A DNA stretch of 51,431 bases from Legionellaceae bacterium (GCA_030157805.1 JAOAUB010000044.1:1-51431), one strand, 5' to 3'. Counted from the first letter of the stretch, positions 17,693 to 26,161 are shown. Notes: generated by a model from the letters alone, not told the origin. Program-made: numbers and translations.

Positions 17693-19080
17693 TGAATTAT
17701 AAAGAACGAACCATTTTACGTTCGGTGTTTCGAGCGTATGACATTCGCGGTGTGGTTGACTCGGAGTTAGATGAGTCGGCTTATTATACCATCGGCAGGG
17801 CCTTAGCGCTTCGTTTGTATGCGCTTGAACGAGATACTATTCTTGTTGCTCGTGATGGGCGTTTAACCAGCGAAAAGCTGACACAAGCCTTAATGCAGGG
17901 TCTTCTTGCGAGTGGTATTCATGTGGTTGATTTGGGGATGGCGGCAACGCCGGTGATGTATTTCGCCACCCATACTCAAGGCATTGATTCAGGTCTTATG
18001 GTGACGGGCAGTCATAATCCGGCCAATTATAACGGCATCAAAATGGTTTTAGCCGGCAAAACATCATTGCACTCGGATGTGGAAGCCCTTTATGACTTAG
18101 TGATGAAAGGGGCGTATCGCAACGGTCAAGGCACGTTTAGAACCTATGATATTTTACCAGAGTATCAATCGCGCATTACACAAGACATTGTGCTTAAGCG
18201 TCCCTTGAAAGTGGTGGTGGATTGCGGTAGTGGTATCGCAGGGCCCATAGTTCCTGTGGTTCTGCGTCAATTAGGCTGTGACGTGATTCCTTTGTATTGC
18301 GACGTTGATGGACATTTCCCCCATCATCATCCGGATCCCAGCGTGGAAGAAAACCTGGATGATTTAAAACAAGCTGTTTTTGAGCATCAAGCGGATCTTG
18401 GTTTGGCGTTTGATGGCGATGCTGATCGTTTAGGTGTGGTGACCAATCGAGGTGAGGTCATTTGGCCCGATCGTTTGATGATGTACTACGCGCAGCATTT
18501 ATTGGCACAGCTTCCAGGGGCGACGATTGTTTTTGATGTGAAATGTTCAACTCATCTTATGCAGGTGATACAGGACGCTGGCGGTGTCGCTAAAATGTGT
18601 CCCACAGGGCACTCCATTGTTAAGAGCGTCATGAAGGAGTCTAATGCTGCGCTGGCTGGGGAGATGAGCGGTCATCTCTTTTTTAAAGATCGCTGGTATG
18701 GCTTTGATGATGCGCTGTACAGTGCCTGCCGTTTATTGGAGTTAATTAGCCAATCTACAGAAACTTCAAGCGAACAATTTGCAAGAATTCCAGACAGCGT
18801 GAATACGCCTGAAATTAAAATTCCCATTGCTGAGGAAAAAAAATTCTCTTTTATGGTCGATTTTTGCAAGAAGGCGATTTTTCCGGGAGCTGACGTCATT
18901 ACCATTGATGGATTACGCGTGGAGTTTGCTCATGGTTGGGGGTTGATCCGTGCTTCCAATACAACGCCTTGTTTGGTGGCGCGTTTTGAGGCGATAGATG
19001 ACGTCAGTCTGAGCGCAATTCAAACCTTGTTCAGAAGTGAATTAAAAAAGATCGATCACGATTTGTTGGTTTCTTTTTGA
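17692..19080 (+). CDS. algC: Phosphomannomutase/phosphoglucomutase
   Basis: An alpha-D-phosphohexomutase interconverting mannose or glucose 1- and 6-phosphates for surface polysaccharide and LPS sugars. The 462 aa carry the phosphoserine loop TGSHNP (S107), the Mg loop DGDADR (241-246) and the sugar-binding GEMSGH segment near residue 325. Position after dut matches AlgC of Pseudomonas relatives. Its last 25 bases overlap the 3' end of the convergent gene. Confidence 0.94.
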   Translation: MNYKERTILRSVFRAYDIRGVVDSELDESAYYTIGRALALRLYALERDTILVARDGRLTSEKLTQALMQGLLASGIHVVDLGMAATPVMYFATHTQGIDSGLMVTGSHNPANYNGIKMVLAGKTSLHSDVEALYDLVMKGAYRNGQGTFRTYDILPEYQSRITQDIVLKRPLKVVVDCGSGIAGPIVPVVLRQLGCDVIPLYCDVDGHFPHHHPDPSVEENLDDLKQAVFEHQADLGLAFDGDADRLGVVTNRGEVIWPDRLMMYYAQHLLAQLPGATIVFDVKCSTHLMQVIQDAGGVAKMCPTGHSIVKSVMKESNAALAGEMSGHLFFKDRWYGFDDALYSACRLLELISQSTETSSEQFARIPDSVNTPEIKIPIAEEKKFSFMVDFCKKAIFPGADVITIDGLRVEFAHGWGLIRASNTTPCLVARFEAIDDVSLSAIQTLFRSELKKIDHDLLVSF

Positions 19081-20768
19081 GCGATAAAAGCGTAAACCAG
19101 TAATGGCTTGTTGTCTTGAAGACGGGCGGTTACTGGTTTGCAACGAAGTAATGCCCACTCGTTGTGATCACACAATTGTTGCAAATAATCTTGATGATGG
19201 CTAAATCGCGCTGAAGCCTGCAGTTGCCAGGGAAAGGTGTCGCTAATTTCAGTCGTGCCTATAAAATAACCGCCCGGATTGAGATGTTGGTTTATTGCAG
19301 TAAATAAAGTGTCAAGTTCACCAAGATAAGGCAGTGTGTCTGCAGCAACCATCAAATCATAGTTCTCGTGATGTGGTTGTAAGAACGCCCTAATGTCTGA
19401 TTCAATGAGGTGATCGTAAATGTTTTTCTTTTGGGCCTGAGCAATCATTTTAGCCGCAATATCGACGCCAATCAGTTGTTGAGTTAAAGGTCTTAGAACG
19501 GCGCCACAAAGCCCTGTCCCGCAGCCTAAGTCGAGGGTTTTTTGGAGAGCGCTTAATTTAAAGTCAAAACAAAGCTGCTGTAAGTGCTGTGGAATTTGAT
19601 AGTTCAATTGCTCTTGCAGGTGCTTATCATAATGAAAAGCATAATTGTTAAAAAGATTAGCCGCGTAATCAGTGCTCGTGACGGGATTTTTAATTTTTCC
19701 TTCCAGCGCATTCAACATGTGTTCACTTGTGGAATCGTTGGGGTTTGCGGCCAAAGCTTGTTGCAGTAGGGTGATAGCGCGGTTTTTGTCATTTAAACGA
19801 AGAGCAATGGCGGCTAAATTATTCAGAGCGGCGGCATGATTGGCTTGGCGTTGAAGCACTTGTTCAAAATGATGGTTTGCATCCTTAAGGTGACCTAACG
19901 CCATGAAAGCGATGCCCGCGTTATATAAATAATCAAGATTATTAGGCTTCATTTTTAATAACACGTGATAGTGAGTGAGTGCGTTTTCAAAGCGGTCATG
20001 ACTTAAAAATGTCGCTGCTAGATTACTGCGTGCTTCGTCATGATCATTATCAAACGTTAAGGCCTTTGTGAAATAGTCGACTGCAAGTTGTCCTTCCCCG
20101 TTTTTTAGGGCAATGACGCCGAGATTATTTAATGCAAGCACGTGTTCGGGTTCAAAGTAAAGTACAGTTTTAAACGATTGTTCAGCATCAAGAAGACGAT
20201 TGTCTTCCAAATTTAAAACTCCTTGATAAAAAAGAGCATTCACGTGATGAGGATTTAAGGCCAATACGTTTTTAAATTGAATTAAAGCGGCGGGCAGTTG
20301 TTGGTGTTTAAGTAAAAATACGCCTAAATTATAATGTGCTTGAGTAAAGTCAGGTGCGGCGTGCACGGCCTCGCGATAATGTTTTAAGGCGTCTTGGGTA
20401 TTATTTTGCAAGTCTAAAAGTGCTGCTAGATTGTTATGGGCTTGTGCATAATCAGGTTTAAGTGTAATCGCTTCGCGATAATGGTGAATTGCTTCATCCA
20501 GTTGCTGCAATTTGCGATAGGCTGTTGCTGTATTATTGTGCAACAATGGGTTGTTGGGAGCAATAATTAAGGCTCGTTGAAACAATTCAAGGGCAGTTTC
20601 AAGGTCGTGTTGTTGAGCATAAATTAAACCTAATTGGTTTAATGCTTCAAGTTCGTGTGGATCTTGTAAAAGAAGGGCTTCGTAAAGACGGATTGCTTCG
20701 GGAACCTTGTCTTCTTGTTGGAGAAAAAAAGCATGGGTTAATAATTCTTCATTGTTTTTTAGTTTCAT
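19056..20768 (-). CDS. TPR-repeat protein with C-terminal SAM methyltransferase domain
   Basis: A 570-aa fusion. Residues 5-355 form about ten 34-residue tetratricopeptide repeats with the usual NNLA and YREA positions. After a linker, a class I methyltransferase domain follows with the SAM loop LDLGCGTG (412-419), the acidic LIGVDIAAKM and the VAADTLPYLG motif. The C-terminal part resembles the methyltransferases often fused to TPRs in proteobacteria; the substrate is unknown. The start overlaps the rdgB stop in an ATGA, so it is translated with rdgB. It is soluble, with no signal peptide. Confidence 0.9.
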   Translation of the reverse strand: MKLKNNEELLTHAFFLQQEDKVPEAIRLYEALLLQDPHELEALNQLGLIYAQQHDLETALELFQRALIIAPNNPLLHNNTATAYRKLQQLDEAIHHYREAITLKPDYAQAHNNLAALLDLQNNTQDALKHYREAVHAAPDFTQAHYNLGVFLLKHQQLPAALIQFKNVLALNPHHVNALFYQGVLNLEDNRLLDAEQSFKTVLYFEPEHVLALNNLGVIALKNGEGQLAVDYFTKALTFDNDHDEARSNLAATFLSHDRFENALTHYHVLLKMKPNNLDYLYNAGIAFMALGHLKDANHHFEQVLQRQANHAAALNNLAAIALRLNDKNRAITLLQQALAANPNDSTSEHMLNALEGKIKNPVTSTDYAANLFNNYAFHYDKHLQEQLNYQIPQHLQQLCFDFKLSALQKTLDLGCGTGLCGAVLRPLTQQLIGVDIAAKMIAQAQKKNIYDHLIESDIRAFLQPHHENYDLMVAADTLPYLGELDTLFTAINQHLNPGGYFIGTTEISDTFPWQLQASARFSHHQDYLQQLCDHNEWALLRCKPVTARLQDNKPLLVYAFIAQKETNKS

Positions 20769-21352
20769 AACATCTGCAATTGTTGACGAAGTTGGTTTAA
20801 TGCGTTGGCACGATGACTGATGGTATTTTTAACGGTGCTCGTTAATTGCGCCATGGTGCATTGATGGCTTGGAAGATAAAATACAGGATCATAGCCAAAC
20901 CCTTGTTCACCTTGGGGTGAATCGGTGATTTGCCCTGCAACTTGCCCACAGGCAATCATGGGTGTGGGGTCTAGGGGGTGTCGCACGATAACGATGACGC
21001 AATAAAAATAAGCTTGCCGTTGCGTGGTGGGAATGCCTTTTAACTTCTTAAGTAATAGGGCAATGTTATCGTGATCGCTTGCATGTTCGCCGGCATAGCG
21101 AGCTGAAAAAATGCCGGGTTCGCCGTGTAAAGTGGGAACAACAAGTCCTGAGTCATCAGCTAGTGCGGGCATTTGGCTTTGGGTGCTTGCATGCCGTGCT
21201 TTTAGAAGTGCATTTTCGATAAAGCTTATTTTATCTTCGGGGATACTTTCAATGTTAAACATGGACTGAGGAATGCACGTTATAGGGGAAAGCATGGCCG
21301 TTAATTCGGCAAGCTTCCCTGTGTTGCTGCTTGCAATAAGAAGTGATTTCAT
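20765..21352 (-). CDS. rdgB: XTP/dITP pyrophosphatase (RdgB/HAM1)
   Basis: RdgB clears deaminated purine nucleotides (ITP, dITP, XTP) from the pool. I use the ATG at 21350-21352, giving 195 aa beginning MKSLLIASSNTGKLAEL as in the family; the frame is open upstream but the extra sequence has no family counterpart and overlaps the preceding gene. Visible motifs are SSNTGK, ADDSGL, EPGIFSARYAG, GFGYDPVF and SHRANAL. It lies 31 bases downstream of the SNARE-like gene and overlaps the TPR methyltransferase gene. Confidence 0.96.
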   Translation of the reverse strand: MKSLLIASSNTGKLAELTAMLSPITCIPQSMFNIESIPEDKISFIENALLKARHASTQSQMPALADDSGLVVPTLHGEPGIFSARYAGEHASDHDNIALLLKKLKGIPTTQRQAYFYCVIVIVRHPLDPTPMIACGQVAGQITDSPQGEQGFGYDPVFYLPSHQCTMAQLTSTVKNTISHRANALNQLRQQLQML

Positions 21353-21383
21353 TGAGTTAAGCCTAAAAAATAAGGTTGCCCTA

Positions 21384-21944
21384 TTATAAAATAGTACATG
21401 AGAACAAAGGCCAGCATGATGAGCTTGCTGCTTTGGCGGTTTTTTCAAATCGGCGTGAGGCCTGTTCGAGTCGAGCTGATTTGTCAAGAAGGTCCTCTAA
21501 TTTAGTGTCTCGTTCGAGAGTTTTATCTAAATTGCTCTTCATGATCTCGAGAGTTTCGGCTAAATCAGCTTTGATAGCTTGAGTTTTAAAATCATGAGTA
21601 TAGTGCTCTAGATTAGCTCCAATGTCACGGAGTGAAATTTTTCGGCAAAGTAGATAAAGTGACAAATACCTCATTTGCTCTTGGCTTAATTCAACATCAC
21701 TTATCACAGCACAGCAATCGGCATTGATCTTTTGGATATGAATAACGCTGTTTCCTTGTTTAAAATGAATAAAATCAGCGGATTGCAGTTGACTGCAAAA
21801 TTCGGTAATCTGCTCTGCAAGTTCTTGCCTTAAGTGGCCTAATGATTTTTTTGCAAAAAAGGAAGCGGGTGAGTAGCTTTGTTCTGGAAAGTGCCAATTG
21901 AGTTCTTCTTGGCTAAAGCAGGTGGCTAGCGCGATGCATTTCAT
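21384..21944 (-). CDS. Ykt6-type R-SNARE mimic: longin domain, SNARE helix, CTIL prenylation box
   Basis: This 186-aa protein has the full layout of the eukaryotic R-SNARE Ykt6. Residues 1-118 match the longin fold (MKCIALAT strand, SPASFFAKKSLGHLRQELAE helix, then the IHIQKINADCCAVISD strands and a YLSLYLL helix). Residues 122-176 match a synaptobrevin SNARE motif, with zero-layer Arg 145 in KTLERDTKLEDLLDKSARLE and hydrophobic layers at M135, L139, L149, L152, L159 and F166. The tail is SSSCWPLFSCTIL: Cys 177 is placed for palmitoylation and C183-T-I-L is a CAAX box whose final Leu favours geranylgeranylation. There is no transmembrane anchor, as in Ykt6. SNAREs and CAAX prenylation belong to eukaryotes, so delivery into a host cell is inferred. 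Gene position: divergent from dedA, 31 bases before rdgB. Confidence 0.85.
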   Translation of the reverse strand: MKCIALATCFSQEELNWHFPEQSYSPASFFAKKSLGHLRQELAEQITEFCSQLQSADFIHFKQGNSVIHIQKINADCCAVISDVELSQEQMRYLSLYLLCRKISLRDIGANLEHYTHDFKTQAIKADLAETLEIMKSNLDKTLERDTKLEDLLDKSARLEQASRRFEKTAKAASSSCWPLFSCTIL

Positions 21945-22041
21945 GGGAGCTCACTGGGTTATGTTCTAGACGATCATTAAATCATACACATTATTCTTAT
22001 TGTCTTGCGAGCAATACTTTATTTTTAGGGAAAAATTTCTG

Positions 22042-22692
22042 ATGCAACATCTTCATTATTTTTTTGATAGCTTGATTCATCTTGATCATTATTTAGTTTC
22101 TTTTGTGGCGGCGTACGGTCATTGGACTTATTGGGTCGTGACGGCAGTTATTTTCTGTGAAACAGGATTAGTTGTTGTGCCATTTCTGCCGGGAGATTCC
22201 TTATTATTTGCTTTAGGGGTTATTGCAGCGCAGCCTACCGAGCCATTAAGTGGTTTAGTGTTGCTGTTTTTGTTGATGTTGGCAGCCTTCCTGGGTAATC
22301 AAGTGAATTACCTTATTGGACGAATGATAGGCCCTCGCTTGTTTGCGCGTGACCACCTTCGTTTTATTAATCGACAAAATTTACTTAAAGCCCATGCTTT
22401 TTATGAAAAACATGGTGGACAAACGATTATTTTCGCGCGTTTTATGCCCGTCATTCGTACTTTTGTTCCCTTTGTTGCAGGTTTGAGTGCCATGGAATGG
22501 CATCAATTCATGCTTTACAATGGTGTGAGTGCCATTCTTTGGGTGAGTAGTTTATTAGGGTTTGGTTATTTTTTTGGCTCATTTCCGTTTGTCAAAGAGC
22601 ATTTTTCGTTGGTTGTTTATGGGATTGTTGCCGTTTCTTTATTGCCTTCTCTTGTGGCCGTTGTTTGTCGAAACAAAAAGGCCGATCGTTAG
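22042..22692 (+). CDS. DedA family membrane protein
   Basis: A 216-aa inner-membrane protein of the DedA/VTT family, members of which flip undecaprenyl phosphate or phospholipids. Visible motifs are ETGLVVVPFLPGDSLL (about 42-57), GNQVNYLIGRMIG (about 86-98), and FARFMPVIRTFVPFVAG (about 131-147), the conserved re-entrant region with its Arg and Pro residues. The start used is ATG 22042; the open frame extends back to a TTG at 22000, but the extra residues are not family-like. Confidence 0.94.
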   Translation: MQHLHYFFDSLIHLDHYLVSFVAAYGHWTYWVVTAVIFCETGLVVVPFLPGDSLLFALGVIAAQPTEPLSGLVLLFLLMLAAFLGNQVNYLIGRMIGPRLFARDHLRFINRQNLLKAHAFYEKHGGQTIIFARFMPVIRTFVPFVAGLSAMEWHQFMLYNGVSAILWVSSLLGFGYFFGSFPFVKEHFSLVVYGIVAVSLLPSLVAVVCRNKKADR

Positions 22693-22739
22693 TCTAGTCA
22701 TTGCAAACTGTTTTTTTCGGGGTAAGATCAGATCGAGGT

Positions 22740-23993
22740 CTATCCAATCATCGTATGCAATAACTTATAAGTCAGAATCGTGAGTAATGAAGCCACGGGC
22801 AACGTTAAAACCCAGGACGTAAAAATATTACGAATGACGACTAAGTTTAAAGCGCCGATACCGCGAGCCAGGCCTACTCCAAGGACAGCGCCAACGAGCG
22901 TTTGTGTTGCAGAAACGGGGATCCCAGTACTGTTGGCAATGACAACCGTTGTTGCTGCGGCAAGTGTTGCCGCAAAAGCACGACTGGGCGTTAAGGACGT
23001 AATCGAACTTCCTACGGTTTCAATGACCTTGCGGCCGTAGATCAAGAATCCCAGGATGACGCCAACACAGCCGAGTAGAATAGTCCATGCCGGATAGTTG
23101 TTTGCATGAAAAGGTTGTCCTGGATCGGAAACAAAACTATAAATAATGGAAAGAGGGCCCACAGCTAAGGCCACATCATTGGACCCATGCGCAAAGACCA
23201 TGGCGCATGCCGTTAAGGCCATGAGTATGGCAAAATATTTTTCTACCTGAAGAAAGCGTTCTCGGCGACGTATTCGCGGCACTTCTGGAATGCGGTTGAT
23301 GAACAGTAAGCCAATAATCGTAATAAGAATACTGGTTGCTAACGTCACCGCCAATTCTTGTTTCAAATTGAGTTGAATATTAAAATGATTAAGTCCCTTA
23401 AAAACGGTGATAAAAGAGAGCACTAATCCAATTAAAAAAAGGTAAACAGGGATGTAGCGCTTCGCTTTTTCGAGGGGGTTGTTCTGGATGAAAATAGTTT
23501 GTTGAATACTGATAAAAAGAAGATAAGAGACGATCCCGGCAATGAAGGGCGATGTGAACCAGCTGATAGCAATGTAATAGACCTCTTTCCAATGGATTGA
23601 TTCGGGGCCAATAACGACGCTGCCAAAACCGACCATGGAGCCCACCAGAGCATTGGTAATGGAGACAGGTACGCCTAAGTAACTGGCAAGATTCATCCAG
23701 ATGGTGCAGGCTAATAAAACACCGAGCATGCCTTCGATGAGTAAAATGGGATTATCGTGCAGTTGACTGGTGTTAATGATGCCATCACGCATGGTTTCAG
23801 TCACACCACTTCCGCCTAAAAAGGCACCGGCAAACTCAAAGACAACAGCAATAATCATGGCTTGACGAACCGTAATTGCTTTAGAGCCCATGGTGGTGCT
23901 CATTACATTCGCTAAGTCATTAGCACCAACACCCCAATTCATGAGGAAACACAGGATAATGCCAGCAAGCAGCAAACTTGAAGAGTATTCCAT
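22740..23993 (-). CDS. PiT-family inorganic phosphate transporter
   Basis: A low-affinity phosphate permease with about ten membrane helices (417 aa). The two PHO4 signature repeats are present: NWGVGANDLANVMSTTMGS (19-37) near the N-terminus and FAHGSNDVALAVGP in the second half, both with the GxND core that binds phosphate. The gene lies 13 bases downstream of its DUF47 partner, so the two form an operon. Confidence 0.95.
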   Translation of the reverse strand: MEYSSSLLLAGIILCFLMNWGVGANDLANVMSTTMGSKAITVRQAMIIAVVFEFAGAFLGGSGVTETMRDGIINTSQLHDNPILLIEGMLGVLLACTIWMNLASYLGVPVSITNALVGSMVGFGSVVIGPESIHWKEVYYIAISWFTSPFIAGIVSYLLFISIQQTIFIQNNPLEKAKRYIPVYLFLIGLVLSFITVFKGLNHFNIQLNLKQELAVTLATSILITIIGLLFINRIPEVPRIRRRERFLQVEKYFAILMALTACAMVFAHGSNDVALAVGPLSIIYSFVSDPGQPFHANNYPAWTILLGCVGVILGFLIYGRKVIETVGSSITSLTPSRAFAATLAAATTVVIANSTGIPVSATQTLVGAVLGVGLARGIGALNLVVIRNIFTSWVLTLPVASLLTILTYKLLHTMIG

Positions 23994-24006
23994 AAAGAAG
24001 TTCTAC

Positions 24007-24678
24007 CTATCGAGCAATTAAAATTTGTAATCGACCGCCAACAGTTTGGGCGTGATCAGCTAAATCACCAATCCATTGCACGAGTTTATAGAAAAAAATA
24101 ATTTCTATAGCAGGTAATTCCTTTTCAATTTCAAAAATACGGTGTCTCATTTCAGCGAGCATTTGATCGCTGTCATGTTCAATTTTATCAAGGGTCATGA
24201 TCATTTCTTCGACAATTTTGACTTCGTTGCCGCGAAATCCACTTTCTAATAGTTCATCCAGTTCATTAATGGCTTGGCAGGCTTGTTTTGCGGCATCAAG
24301 ACAACGATCTAAAAAAGGCATTAAGAGTTCAGCAAGGGACGCAGGAAGGATCATTTGTCGACTGACAATAAGCCCCGCAATATCTTGAGCTCGATTGGCA
24401 ATGCGATCCTGCGCGCTTAATAATTCGAGAAGGTCGGTGCGCGATACGGGAAGAAACAGGCTTGTGGGCAAATGCAGTCGAAGATCGCGTTTGATAATAT
24501 CGGCTTCTTTTTCGAGCGCGGCAATTTTTTCATTAATTTGACGTGCTGTTTGCCAATCTTGTTTTAACACGGCCTCAAAAAACGGATGCAACTGTTTGGC
24601 GCACTGATACGTTTTGCGCATATGCTGTTCAATAGGACGAATTGGTGATGGTCCAAACAGGTTCATTAAGCTTCGCAT
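24007..24678 (-). CDS. DUF47 (PhoU-like) partner of the phosphate transporter
   Basis: A 223-aa all-helical cytosolic protein of the DUF47/PhoU-like family. Acidic patches expected to bind metal ions are visible (EKEADIIKRD, about 53-62, and DKIEHDSDQML, about 167-177). Family members sit upstream of pit genes and are thought to regulate phosphate or metal-phosphate uptake. A second ATG four codons in is an alternative start. Confidence 0.93.
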   Translation of the reverse strand: MRSLMNLFGPSPIRPIEQHMRKTYQCAKQLHPFFEAVLKQDWQTARQINEKIAALEKEADIIKRDLRLHLPTSLFLPVSRTDLLELLSAQDRIANRAQDIAGLIVSRQMILPASLAELLMPFLDRCLDAAKQACQAINELDELLESGFRGNEVKIVEEMIMTLDKIEHDSDQMLAEMRHRIFEIEKELPAIEIIFFYKLVQWIGDLADHAQTVGGRLQILIAR

Positions 24679-24872
24679 GAAAAGTCCGTATTTTTGATGA
24701 ATCGTTAGTATAACCCATTTTTTATGGATGCTGACAAAAAAAGTAGAGGTGTTTGATTATTGGAGTCGATTGAATCAATAAAAAAACCGATTTCTTGGCG
24801 TTTTAAGTGGCTTGACCAACGTTGTGGAGTGACGTTACTCTTAACGACTTGATGTATTGTTAAAGAGCGAAT

Positions 24873-26051
24873 ATGTTAAAGTCTTGGCAAAATAAATTTC
24901 AAAAAAGCTTTGAAGCTTATCCTAATCTATTGATGCAACTCACGCCACAGCAGCAAGAGCAATTAGCTGATTTATTGACGACAGTTGAGCAAAGTGACTT
25001 GTTGAATGATGAGTCCTTGAGGAAGTTGTTGAGTTTTTCCAAATGGTATTTGGATGAATTAGTTTATCTTATTAAAAAATTAGCTGAATCCCATGCTTTA
25101 AATCAATCTACGTTTGATTATTTGTTCACAACTAGCTCTTTTTGTGAATTAAATAACAACCTTCGCTGGCTTGATGATCATAAGCTTTTAACGGCGGAGA
25201 CAATCAATTCTTTATTTTCTACCCCTTATTTTTGTAGCAGTGTTCAATTGATAAAACGCGCTTTAAGGGAAAAATTTCCTTTTGAATCGATTATAAAATT
25301 TTTATCACGTCAGAATGACCTGAGTGGGTTAAGTCGTGCTATGACGTTGTTTGATCTTAGTGGTCAACCGTACACGAAAGAGCAATTTAAGGCCCTCGAG
25401 ATTTTGATTTCGGTACTGGCAAATCGTTTATGTCAAATCATTTTTGATGCACGACTGCGAAATTCTTCAGACTATTCCGAGCTATCAGAGCCGTTGAGTG
25501 CAGATGCTGCGGTTAGTATTTTATCCCAGCTACAAACTGTTCAGAATCAAGAAAAGAGGATTGCGTTATTTTTTGATTTTTTTGCAGACTTTCGTCAGCT
25601 GCCACCGGGTCAGGACGATTTGGTTCAGGTGGATGTTGCTGAAGAAGTGACGAAGGTCTTGAGAGATTATTGTTCTTTGATGGTTGCTGCGGTGGATAGT
25701 CAACAAGATTATCTGCGCGCGAGCAAAACGCTCAGAGAATTACAAAAAAATGGTGGAAATCAAGCTCTTTTTGACGATCTTAAATACCGCATTGCAAGTG
25801 CTATTGAATTCGCGGATTTATGCTCCATGCGACAATACGAACCACTCATGGATGAAATTAGGCAAGCGCTGATGAAACCTCAAAGTGAATTAGCTGATTT
25901 GATGGAAAGTCTTAAATCCAGCAAGGAGCAGTTTCGAACAGTTGATGCTGAAAAGAGAAGGCAATTTTTATTCATGGCCGAGCCCGTTAATGATCAGGTT
26001 GACGATGAGGAGAATGATCAAACTTCGTCAAAGCGTGGTCGTCGTTTTTAA
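24873..26051 (+). CDS. Orphan alpha-helical protein (392 aa), unknown function
   Basis: I do not recognise this protein. It is soluble and strongly helical, with Gln/Leu/Ser-rich helices throughout and no signal peptide, membrane segment or catalytic motif. Residues 60-160 contain loosely similar helix pairs (STFDYLFTTSSFC and ETINSLFSTPYFC), hinting at an internal duplication. The C-terminus is an acidic stretch (DDEEND) followed by a basic tail SSKRGRRF. Just before the ATG an imperfect hairpin (CTCTTAAC 24838-24845 / GTTAAAGAG 24859-24867) includes the presumed ribosome-binding bases. An effector role is possible because acidic C-termini occur on type IV substrates, but this is speculative. 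Confidence 0.8.
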   Translation: MLKSWQNKFQKSFEAYPNLLMQLTPQQQEQLADLLTTVEQSDLLNDESLRKLLSFSKWYLDELVYLIKKLAESHALNQSTFDYLFTTSSFCELNNNLRWLDDHKLLTAETINSLFSTPYFCSSVQLIKRALREKFPFESIIKFLSRQNDLSGLSRAMTLFDLSGQPYTKEQFKALEILISVLANRLCQIIFDARLRNSSDYSELSEPLSADAAVSILSQLQTVQNQEKRIALFFDFFADFRQLPPGQDDLVQVDVAEEVTKVLRDYCSLMVAAVDSQQDYLRASKTLRELQKNGGNQALFDDLKYRIASAIEFADLCSMRQYEPLMDEIRQALMKPQSELADLMESLKSSKEQFRTVDAEKRRQFLFMAEPVNDQVDDEENDQTSSKRGRRF

Positions 26052-26072
26052 GTTTAGACTTGTTTTCGATGC

Positions 26073-26100
26073 ATCAATCATCAATCATCAATCATGAATC
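26073..26100. repeat. Tandem heptamer repeat, four copies
   Basis: ATCAATC is repeated exactly three times (26073-26079, 26080-26086, 26087-26093) and once with a single change (ATGAATC, 26094-26100). It runs directly into the inverted repeat upstream of eno. Confidence 0.9.
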
Positions 26101-26137
26101 GTGAAAATTGCTTTCCCGAAGAAGTTATTTTCACGAT
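26098..26137. repeat. Perfect 11-bp inverted repeat upstream of eno
   Basis: ATCGTGAAAAT (26098-26108) is exactly reverse-complemented at 26127-26137 (ATTTTCACGAT), with an 18-base spacer. The right arm abuts a possible -10 (TAGAAT, 26137-26142), so it could be an operator controlling eno or a hairpin after the preceding orphan gene. There is no T-run. A 10-bp palindrome CCCCATGGGG (26147-26156) follows. Confidence 0.75.
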
Positions 26138-26161
26138 AGAATATGCCCCCATGGGGTATGA

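Noticed and set aside
21353-21487. Longer RdgB with 45 extra N-terminal residues
   Set aside because: The extension is not family-like and overlaps the end of the SNARE-like gene; the canonical RdgB start is at 21352.
21384-21944. The SNARE-like protein as a generic bacterial coiled coil
   Set aside because: A bare coiled coil could give a chance SNARE-like helix, but the longin-like N-terminus, zero-layer Arg and terminal CAAX in the correct order make chance unlikely.
21384-21944. Contamination by eukaryotic DNA
   Set aside because: The gene is intronless and flanked within about 100 bases by typical bacterial genes (rdgB, dedA) with similar base composition.
26073-26100. Tandem heptamers as a CRISPR-like array
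   Set aside because: The units are 7 bases and contiguous, with no spacers and no cas genes nearby.
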